A stretch of 64,000 nt of DNA, from NCBI GenBank assembly GCA_947095585.1, contig OX352765.1, positions 60,877,623 to 60,941,622 on the forward strand. Reading direction: 5' to 3'. Each line of letters starts with the position of its first letter. Within the stretch, counting starts at the first letter, position 1. This document shows, piece after piece, positions 56,990-64,000 of the stretch. This stretch comes from Nephrocerus scutellatus. Lineage: Eukaryota > Arthropoda > Insecta > Diptera > Pipunculidae. The notes beneath the pieces are model-generated. The model had not been told where the DNA came from and ran no database searches. It saw only the letters and a list, made by a program, of their open reading frames with translations. The position numbers were made by a program, and so were the translations under genes.

Positions 56990-57890
56990 TCATGTTCGCG
57001 CCGTTGGTCCTGTGTTCAACAAACTTGCGTTACGCGGCATTGTTGACTTCGCTGACTTGATTGAATTGAACGCCGGCTTCTTGAGGATTTTTGTTGGCTC
57101 TCTCGACCTGTTGCTTTATAAAATCTTTATAACTTTGACAGTGACCAGCTTTATGATTCAGGCTCTTGCACTTTTCGCAAGTCTTCGCTTTGTAAGGACA
57201 ATTGAATACTCGGTGCTGATCACCGCACGCTGGACAGGTTCGAGCTTTCTATTGAAAAGGGCTGCCAGCTAATGCTTTCTTTTGCAGCAAGTATTAACGA
57301 ATCGTTTTTGTACTTTACAAACTGATGAACAGCAAAACTATCAAGTCATCTGGTGTGCAGTTTTTAATGTCAAACTTTCAGCGCGCTTGTTGATTCGTGT
57401 TGCGTAGGCTGAATGATCTTCTTCCTCGGCCTTTTTTAAACCGAAGTATTTGTGTCGGAGTGCGAATCTCGTTTCGCGGTATTCGAATAGTCGCTTTAGT
57501 TTTGAAATAAATTCGTCGAAATCCAGTTAATACGTGGTTAGCAAAAGTTTGATAGTTTGCTTGTGAAAACTTGCTGAGCGTTAGTTTAGCTGGCAATTCT
57601 ATTGAGCCACATCTCGAATATTCTGTTCTCTTCCGGATTATATTCGAACTGTGTGATTAATTTCGCAGCTTCATTGATCTTGCGTTGATTCGAATCGATT
57701 ACAGCTTCTTGTTGTACTTCGCCAGCTTGGCCTAAATGTTGACCTGCGAGAAGTGGCATTATTTGAGCCATTTTAGCTTGTTGCTGCGCTTGAGCTTCTG
57801 CTTATTGCTGCAATTGTTGCTGCATAAGATATGCTTCATAAATTTCTCCATGTCGGACATTTTTAGGTTATGCACGTGTCAATCTCAAAA
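56990..57890 (-). pseudogene. Mag-like Gypsy gag, antisense, frameshifted (copy A)
   Basis: The minus strand begins MSDMEKFMKH (about 57860). It continues with Gln-rich and EAAKLITQFEYNPEENRIFE, then MWLNRI (capsid start), then in another frame LDFDEFISKLKRLFEYRETR, FALRHKYFGLKK and EEEDHSAYATRINKRAESL. Two zinc knuckles follow: CPACGDQHRVFNC and CEKCKSLNHKAGHC. The double knuckle and the YATRINKRAE block resemble Mag-lineage Gag. At least two frameshifts and a stop are present. Confidence 0.7.
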
Positions 57891-58023
57891 TTTTTTTTTT
57901 TTGATAAATTCCCTAAAATCTTCCAGCGTTCTAACTGGGTAGTAATATGAATAAGGTACACACTAATTGATATTTTATTTTTTTATATTTTATGATCTGT
58001 GGTACTTATGGGTTTTCAACCGA

Positions 58024-58220
58024 TATGACCCGCGTGCAAACTGTGAAGCATTTCAAGAAGGAGGCTTGGCCTGGTTTTACAATCCCATGAGAAGAAAAGA
58101 GAAATCTCTGAAATTGCAGCAAAGTAGGGAGGGCCTTTACAAGATTATAAGAGGATAAATAATGAAGTATATTTGATTCAACAAAGCCCTAGATGTAAAA
58201 TGGAAGCTGTCAACATCTAA
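58024..58220 (+). pseudogene. Gypsy integrase C-terminal (GPY/F-type) module (copy A)
   Basis: YDPRANCEAFQEGGLAWFYN, PMRRKEKSLKLQQSREGLYK, then (one frameshift at the GGATAAATAATG run) INNEVYLIQQSPRCKMEAVN. This matches the Gypsy integrase tail V-W-L-Y-N-P...KLQ...W-E-G-P-Y...I-N-x-V-Y-R-I-Q. It lies opposite in strand to the adjacent Mag-like gag, so it is from another insertion, possibly the 3' continuation of U7. Confidence 0.7.
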
Positions 58221-58247
58221 ACATTGACAAAGTACAATATCAAGCGG

Positions 58248-58528
58248 ACCCGGGGATCGGAGTCTCCAAAATTTTACAAAAAGTGTTGTCCATCGGAGAT
58301 ACACATGCGTATAAAATTTGAAGAAAATCGAGTAAATTTTGTAAAATATTTGTATGGGAGCCTCCCGACCCCGTGGCCCGAGGGGCTTCAAATATAAAGT
58401 TAATAGAAAGTGTTGTCTCTGGAATACACATGTGTACAAAATTTCAATAAAATCGGGCTTTGGGAAGTGGGTTAAAAATTGATCGCAAGATTCCACGACA
58501 GACGACCGACAATCGACGATTTAAAAAG
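58248..58528 (-). mobile_element. Short T-run-inserted non-autonomous element (copy 4, partial)
   Basis: It shares AAAGTGTTGTCCATCGGAGA, ACAAAATTTCAATAAAATCG and GGGTTAAAAATTGATC with the other copies and ends at TTTAAAAAG. Two ~120-bp blocks are present and the outer left end is missing. Confidence 0.7.
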
Positions 58529-58530
58529 GC

Positions 58531-59310
58531 ATGCTTTTTTATAATGTTAAAATAAAGGGAGAAGTAGCATCAGCAGACGAAAATGCCACAAAGAGCTTTC
58601 CAGAAAACCTTTTAAAAATAATTGAAGATGGCGGTTATATTCCAGACCAAATATTTAATGCCGATGAAACGGGATTATTCTGGAAAAAAATGCCCACCAG
58701 AACCTACATAGCAAAATTATAAAAATCTGCAAGTGTCTTCAAAGTGGCTAAAGATCGGGTGACGTTCTTATTTTATAGTAACGCATCTCTGGTGATAGGA
58801 TTTTAAAGCCTCTGTTAATAAACCGATCATTCAAGCCACGAGCTGAAGGGCAAGGACATAAAACAGCTTCCCGTTCATTGGATGGCAAATATGAAGGCAT
58901 GGATGACGGCTGATTTATTTAAAAAATGGTTCCACGAGTGTTTTGCTACTGAAGTCAAAAAATATATGGAACAAAAGTGTCTTGACTTCAAGGTACTTTT
59001 ACTCGTTGATAATGCACCCAGCCATCCTGTGCTAGATCATCCTAATATCCAGTTGCTATTTTTGCCGCCTAATACCACTTCGTTGATTCAGCCATTGGAC
59101 CAAGGTATAATACCAACATGATGAAAATGAAGTATGGCACATAATTTTCTCACTAACGATCCCGACGTAGAACGTGCACTAAAGTTTCAACGTAACCTGC
59201 AGGTTTGTATGGCTGGGTACCAAGAACTATATGAGCAACTTAAGAAACCAATAGCCCAGTCTCTGATAACAGATTTTCTAATAAAAAGAAATCAAAAATC
59301 CAATTATTAA
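58531..59310 (+). pseudogene. pogo/Tigger-like transposase remnant
   Basis: KSFPENLLKIIEDGGYIPDQ, then IFNADETGLFWKKMP (first catalytic Asp), KMW-like MKAWMTADLFKKWFHECF, LLVDNAPSHP (second Asp) and LPPNTTSLIQPLDQGIIP (third Asp, about 29 residues later). These are the DDE_1 motifs of the pogo/Tigger/jerky branch of Tc1-mariner. The sequence continues as VERALKFQRNLQVCMAGYQE. The N-terminal DNA-binding domain is missing and several frameshifts occur (58722, 58810, 59121). Confidence 0.8.
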
Positions 59311-59495
59311 CGAACGAGTGCCTTCAAAGTATTCAAGCTCGTTAGATGCGTTAGACATACGAGTATATAACGATGAAAGCAATGCTGCTCCAGTCGGTAA
59401 CAAACGGGCGCGGTTATTATCAAGTAATGATGTGATGATGATGATGATGTTTAGTGATGAAAGTTACTAATTAAGCTTTTGATTTATAATTCAAA
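59311..59495. other. AT-rich spacer with (GAT)n
   Basis: No gene. A (GAT)n run lies at about 59430-59448. The segment ends at the Helitron terminus. Confidence 0.6.
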
Positions 59496-60215
59496 CTAGC
59501 TGATTACCCGGCGTTGCCCAGGTATTTATTCATCCCAAGGGGTAGAAAAAATAATAATATCTACCTATAAGGAAAAATTGCAGTTTTTAAAAATTAAATA
59601 AACATACATAAAATGAATTTAAAACAAAACTTGGTTGTATACAAAGTTTTTAGTTTCACCTTCAAGAGCAAGAATAAATAAATTCTTAGGTCAACCTAAC
59701 CCAGAGCAAGCAAAACTAAGTTGTCCGTGGAAAAAACATGGCGATCTCAAATCTATACAACGCTGTACTTAATAAACTGTCCGACTTATTGATCGTCATC
59801 GAAAACGCAAGTTTAACTGGAAATTGCAATCTCTTAAATATTAAAGGTAGATCCGTCGAAATGAGTGCTATACGTGGGATAAAAACTGTTTCACACTGTC
59901 CCCTTTCTGCCAAGATAGTCGCTTCAATTATATTGCCCGGCATCTCTTTAACATACAGTCTTGTGCCGTTGCAAAGTTTTGGCGAGTCGAGAATCCGTAG
60001 TAAAATAATTGGAGATCAAACTGTAAGACGATGTAGTGGCAATCCAGACGAATTAAGTTAGTTAAGGAACTCAGTTAGATAATTACCTTTCTCATCAGTA
60101 TCAACAACGGTATCGATACACTTATCTTCAGTGACTATGCCTATTAACATGGCAAGTATTTGATTGTTTATTTCATGGGTGGTCTCCATTTTTATTAGCA
60201 AGAATGGCCCCTTCT
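59496..60215 (-). mobile_element. Helitron 3' end with helicase C-terminus
   Basis: The minus strand ends ...AATCAGCTAG followed by T, i.e. the canonical CTRR end next to a host T. A hairpin CCTGG-GCAACG-CCGGG lies ~7 bp upstream. Upstream of it is the PIF1-type helicase C-terminus: EINNQIL, GNYLTEFLN, PIILLRILDSPKLCNGTRLY, GNIIEATILAERGQCETVF, IPRIALISTDLP, FKRLQFPVKLAFSMTINKS (motif V/VI region) and FFHGQL. Several stops and frameshifts are present. This is a classical Helitron, distinct from the Helentron at 23379, and only its last ~0.7 kb remains. Confidence 0.85.
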
Positions 60216-60364
60216 CGCAACCGGTTCAAAATGTGTTAGTTTTGAGAAACAGCCGGATAAAACGAATTTATTAGTTCAGCTGCAGATTTCAAAAATCGAT
60301 GTAAATATAATATAACCATTAAATACGGCTACTAAACTAGCTTTTACAATTTAAAGTAGGGGCG
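60216..60364. other. Short unassigned segment
   Basis: No gene or repeat recognised between the Helitron piece and the minisatellite. Confidence 0.5.
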
Positions 60365-61062
60365 ACAATGTCCTCACCCAAAATTCGTCGCCAAATCAAC
60401 ACTAATATCGGTCACCCCCCCCCCCCTCCGTTATCGACCCCATCCCTCAAGAGCTATCTTACCATCACCATTCAACTCAGCGACCCCGAAGACCATAGAA
60501 TCGACACTAATTTCGGTCAACCCCGCTCCGTTATCGACCCCATCCCCCAAGAGCTGTCTTACCATCACCATTCAACTCCTCGACCCCGAAAACCATAGAA
60601 TCGACACTAATATCGGTCACCCCCCCTCCGTTATCGACCCCATCCCCCTAGAGCTGTCTTACTATCACCATTCAACTCAGCGACCCCGAAAACCATAGAA
60701 TCGACACTAATAACGGTTACCCCCCCACCGTTATCGACTCCATCCCCCCTAGAGCTGTCTTACCATCACCATTCAACTCATCGACCCCGAAAACCATAGA
60801 ATCGACACTAATATCAGTCAACCCCGCTCCGTTATCGACCCCATCCCCCAAGAGCTGTCTTACTATCACCATTCAACTCAGCGACCCCGAAAACCATAGA
60901 ATCGACACTAATAACGGTCACCCCCTCCCCCCCCTCCGTTATCGACCCCATCCCCCTAGAGCTGGCTTACCACCACCATTCAACTCAGCGACCCCGAAGA
61001 CCATAGAATCGACACTAATTTCGGTCAACCCCGCTCCGTTATCGACCCCATCCCCCAAGATT
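60365..61062 (+). repeat. C-rich minisatellite, ~101-bp unit, about 7 copies
   Basis: Each unit contains AATCGACACTAATATCGGTC, a C-run (6-10 C), CCGTTATCGACCCCATCCCC, AGAGCTGTCTTACCATCACC and ATTCAACTCAGCGACCCCGA. Alternating variants (TTTCGGTCAACCCCG against TAACGGTCACCCCC) suggest a higher-order pattern. The complementary strand is rich in G-runs. Confidence 0.9.
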
Positions 61063-61158
61063 TTACTATGTGCTGCATGTATTTTTTTGCACGGTTTTCT
61101 TTTACACGAATTTCTTTGGAACGTATCTACCGTGTTAAAAAAGAGTTGGGTGTAGTTT
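61063..61158. other. Short unassigned segment
   Basis: It contains GCACGGTTTTC and ATCTACCGTGTT words that could form a weak hairpin. No gene. Confidence 0.4.
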
Positions 61159-61300
61159 ATGTTAATAGGTGTTGTCACTGAATAAGTGTATCCATACCGT
61201 AGTGGATGCTGATGAGGAAGTTAATTATCTAACACAGTTCCTAAACTCACTAGATTCGTCTGGATTGCCACCAAATCGCGCTATCGTTTGCAAAGTTTTT
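61159..61300 (+). pseudogene. Helitron helicase fragment, plus strand
   Basis: Starting at ATGTTAATAGG it reads CIHTVVDADEEVNYLTQFLN, then SLDSSGLPPNRAIV. This is the same helicase region, from the same family, as about 60060-60160 on the opposite strand. The two pieces form an interrupted inverted repeat around the minisatellite. Confidence 0.75.
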
Positions 61301-61317
61301 TGTTTTTCTTTTGTTTT

Positions 61318-61438
61318 TGATTTTCTTTTTCTTTTTCTTTTTCTTTTTCTTTTTCTTTTTCTTTTTCTTTTTCTTTTTCTTTTTCTTTTTCTTTTTCTTT
61401 TTCTTTTTCTTTTTCTTTTTCTTTTTCTTTTTCTTTTT
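61318..61438 (+). repeat. (TTTTTC)n microsatellite, ~20 units
   Basis: An almost perfect hexamer run of ~120 bp. It ends exactly where the large direct repeat copy B begins (61439). The long Phe/Leu or Lys/Arg frames through it are not genes. Confidence 0.95.
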
Positions 61439-62742
61439 CGTGCACAATAATTTGGGAAATGATTCATGGGTATATTCCAAGAAAAAAATCATTTCACATT
61501 AAGGGTCTCCAATGTTGACATCACTTGTCGGCGACTTAAGAAAAAGCTTACATTGGTGTACCCTGACCCATGCTAACGGAAATTGCTCTGTTTATAGTAA
61601 TGGAAGAAACTTCGTTTTTTTCGTATTATTAGAAGAAATACTAGCCTTTGTAACTGCGTTTAAATGAAGTTGATATCTTGTTTGAGTGTTCAGATATCCA
61701 ACTTCAATGCCTGTTCCAGTTTTCTTGTCCATGCTAATTTTTGGCTTTGTGGTAAATTTTTTCTAGGAAATGAGTAATAAACAAAAATTTTATTACTTTT
61801 TTCTGACGAACGCTATAATAATAGAAATAAAAATCAACTACAAGTTTGCGGTCCGTCCAGATAATTTATGTGTATGATTGTACCAAACGAACTCTGGAAC
61901 GCCTTGACCAATTTTAACCAAACTTGCTGGTATACATATTACTTATTACCTGGAATCAACATAGCAGGGGAGGTTATCAGCTTTGGCTACCAATATTAGT
62001 GTTGATTCTACAATTTTCGGTGTCGCTTTAATTATTATCATTCATTATAGGGTTAACGTCAGAACTGCAGCATCATTTCTAATTCTGATTCTCAAAACAT
62101 AAATATTAAAGAAATGAGCATTTCTTAAAGTTACATTTGGGCTGGCGACATACACAGTTGTTCGATTTTCAGCACATGTAGGTCCAATAGATTTAGAAAA
62201 TCGTAAAAAAAGAGAACCGAAATTTTGTGCGGATCTCAGTTTCTGAGGGCCTTCGTGTGGCGTTTAGCGTATGGTGCAAAAGGCGGGTGTGAAATATATT
62301 ATTATCACGTGTAATACCCTAGAGAAAATATGGATGTCTTACAGTCATTATTCTTATCAGCGATCTCAAAAAGTACGGGATCTACACTAACATCGGTTGT
62401 TCTAGATTATTTTTTGCATATATTCCCCTTCCTACCAGCACTAATAGAAATGATAGTGGTGTATTTTAAGTAATATGTGTACTAACAACTAACAAGTTTA
62501 GTTAAAATTGAGCAAGGCGCTCCACAGTTATGCTAGAACAAAAACACATACATACATATATTTATTTATATATACTCCTATAGAAAATATTCAAGAAATT
62601 ATTTTGTCTGCAAGAATTTTATCAGTAAGACCCAAAGACTAAGACCAAGTCTCAGGCTGCAAGACCAAGACTAATGGCACGAATGCAAGACCAAGACCAA
62701 GATCCAGTTTCTTTTCGAGATGATCGTTATCGAGTTGTAGCT

Positions 62743-63643
62743 TCATGTTCGCGCCGTTGGTCCTGTGTTCAACAAAATTGCGTTACGCGGCATTGTTGAC
62801 TTCGCTGACTTGATTGAATGTAACGCCGGCTTCTTGAGGATTTTTGTTGGCTCTCTCGACCTGTTGCTTTATAAAATCTTTATAACTTTGACAGTGACCA
62901 GCTTTATGATTCAGGCTCTTGCACTTTTCGCAAGTCTTCGCTTTGTAAGGACAATTGAATACTCGGTGGTGATCACCGCACGCTGGACAGGTTCGAGCTT
63001 TCTATTGAAAAGGGCTGCCAGCTAATGCTTTCTTTTGCAGCAAGTATTAACGAATCGTTTTTGTACTTTACAAACTGATGAACAGCAAAACTATCAAGTC
63101 ATCTGGTGTGCAGTTTTTAATGTCAAACTTTCAGCGCGCTTGTTGATTCGTGTTGCGTAGGCTGAATGATCTTCTTCCTCGGCCTTTTTTAAACCGAAGT
63201 ATTTGTGTCGGAGTGCGAATCTCGTTTCGCGGTATTCGAATAGTCGCTTTAGTTTTGAAATAAATTCGTCGAAATCCAGCTAATACGTGGTTAGCAAAAG
63301 TTTGATAGTTTGCTTGTGAAAACTTGCTGAGCGTTAGTTTAGCTGGCAATTCTATTGAGCCACATCTCGAATATTCTGTTCTCTTCCGGATTATATTCGA
63401 ACTGTGTGATTAATTTCGCAGCTTCATTGATCTTGCGTTGATTCGAATCGATTACAGCTTCTTGTTGTACTTCGCCAGCTTGGCCTAAATGTTGACCTGC
63501 GAGAAGTGGCATTATTTGAGCCATTTTAGCTTGTTGCTGCGCTTGAGCTTCTGCTTATTGCTGCAATTGTTGCTGCATAAGATATGCTTCATAAATTTCT
63601 CCATGTCGGACATTTTTAGGTTATGCACGTGTCAATCTCAAAA
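62743..63643 (-). pseudogene. Mag-like Gypsy gag, antisense (copy B)
   Basis: Same breaks as copy A, including both zinc knuckles; GVTFNQVSEVNNAA replaces GVQFNQVSEVNNAA. The shared frameshifts show that decay preceded duplication. Confidence 0.7.
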
Positions 63644-63776
63644 ATTTTTTTTTTTGATAAATTCCCTAAAATCTTCCAGCGTTTTAACTCGGTAGTAATA
63701 TGAATAAGGTACACACTAATTGATATTTTATTTTTTTATATTTTATGATCTGTGGTACTTATGGGTTTTCAACCGA

Positions 63777-63973
63777 TATGACCCGCGTGCAAACTGTGAA
63801 GGATTTCAAGAAGGAGGCTTGGCCTGGTTTTACAATCCCATGAGAAGAAAAGAGAAATCTCTGAAATTGCAGCAAAGTAGGGAGGGCCTTTACAAGATTA
63901 TAAGAGGATAAATAATGAAGTATATTTGATTCAACAAAGCCCTAGATGTAAAATGGAAGCTGTCAACATCTAA
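63777..63973 (+). pseudogene. Gypsy integrase C-terminal module (copy B)
   Basis: Same as 58024-58220, with one Ala-to-Gly change (CEGFQEGG) and the same frameshift. Confidence 0.7.
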
Positions 63974-64000
63974 ACATTGACAAAGTACAATATCAAGCGG

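Larger units (their letters stand above)
55698..61438 (+). repeat. Large direct repeat, copy A (complete, ~5.74 kb)
   Basis: CGTGCACAATAATTTGGGAA at 55698 recurs at 61439 and the following 2.56 kb match nearly base for base, with a constant 5753-bp offset in most of the copy. The unit holds the antisense Mag-like gag, an integrase C-terminus, the pogo-like remnant, the Helitron end, the C-rich minisatellite and (TTTTTC)n. It may be a second tandem macrosatellite. Confidence 0.8.
61439..64000 (+). repeat. Large direct repeat, copy B (truncated by window end)
   Basis: Matches 55698-58247 with scattered substitutions and indels, e.g. +6 bp near 61670 and a changed base at the copy-A Leu codon of 57069. 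It ends at the window edge exactly where copy A meets the non-autonomous element, so that insertion cannot be checked in copy B. Confidence 0.9.

Noticed and set aside
57012..57272. Plus-strand frame MFNKLALRGIV... (and the copy at 62765)
   Set aside because: Antisense to two readable zinc knuckles of a Mag-like Gag.
61225..61502. Lys/Arg-rich and Phe/Leu-rich frames
   Set aside because: They are translations of the (TTTTTC)n microsatellite.

Overview
The window is eukaryotic and consists almost entirely of transposable elements (TEs). It looks like insect heterochromatin, most likely from a fly. The evidence is an AT-rich background, a Drosophila-like 5S rRNA sequence, an env-bearing gypsy-type errantivirus, jockey-type and copia-type pieces, and primer-binding sites matching tRNA-Leu and tRNA-Lys. 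I see no host protein-coding gene. Nearly every protein-like stretch is a TE fragment, and most carry stops or frameshifts.

Region 1-50697 is an imperfect tandem array of a composite unit of about 5.9 kb, called U1-U6 here, followed at 49935 by a seventh LTR (U7). Each unit holds, in order: (a) a 765-bp Gypsy LTR with TGTTACGA...TCGTAACA ends, a tRNA-Leu primer-binding site and a leader; (b) an antisense LINE C-terminus; (c) the last ~65 codons of a copia RNase H plus the start of its 3' LTR; (d) a ~118-bp minisatellite; (e) ~1.8 kb of unrecognised DNA; (f) the RT tail of a second LINE; (g) an antisense, internally deleted Gypsy RT/RNase H/integrase-start fragment. U1 and U4 are truncated on the right and U5 is missing about 3 kb. 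Shared stop codons in part (g) order the units: U6 has neither stop, U5 has one, and U2 and U3 have both. This suggests the array grew from the U6/U7 side leftwards.

U5 (22049-43952) is swollen from under 6 kb to ~22 kb by nested insertions: a Helentron (23379-31513) in a T-run; a gypsy-type errantivirus (31577-40290, minus strand, TATA target duplication, gag-pro-pol-env all broken); a short T-run-inserted non-autonomous element (40757-41247); and a 5'-truncated jockey-type LINE (41493-43190, 14-bp target duplication, largely open RT). The Helentron encodes OTU, Rep, PIF1-type helicase and endonuclease domains, and carries two 5S rRNA copies with spacer near its 5' end.

U7 (49935-~55262) is the LTR element whose LTR seeded the array. 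It still has its own gag (SAP domain, CCHC knuckle), protease, RT, RNase H and integrase start, all degenerate. The right flank (55698-64000) is a second large direct repeat with a 5.74-5.75 kb offset. Its first copy is complete and its second runs off the window. It contains a Mag-like gag (antisense), a Gypsy integrase C-terminus, a pogo/Tigger-like transposase remnant, a canonical Helitron 3' end with helicase C-terminus, a ~101-bp C-rich minisatellite and a (TTTTTC)n tract.

The most notable signals are: (1) the Helentron-associated 5S rDNA pair, in which one 5S copy shows the empty T-run site and the other shows it occupied by a Helentron end; (2) the polar accumulation of stops across a TE-composite macrosatellite; (3) a cluster of perfect hairpins and duplicated TATA motifs in the Helentron leader. 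Boundaries were read by eye and domain names come from motif recognition; no database search was possible.
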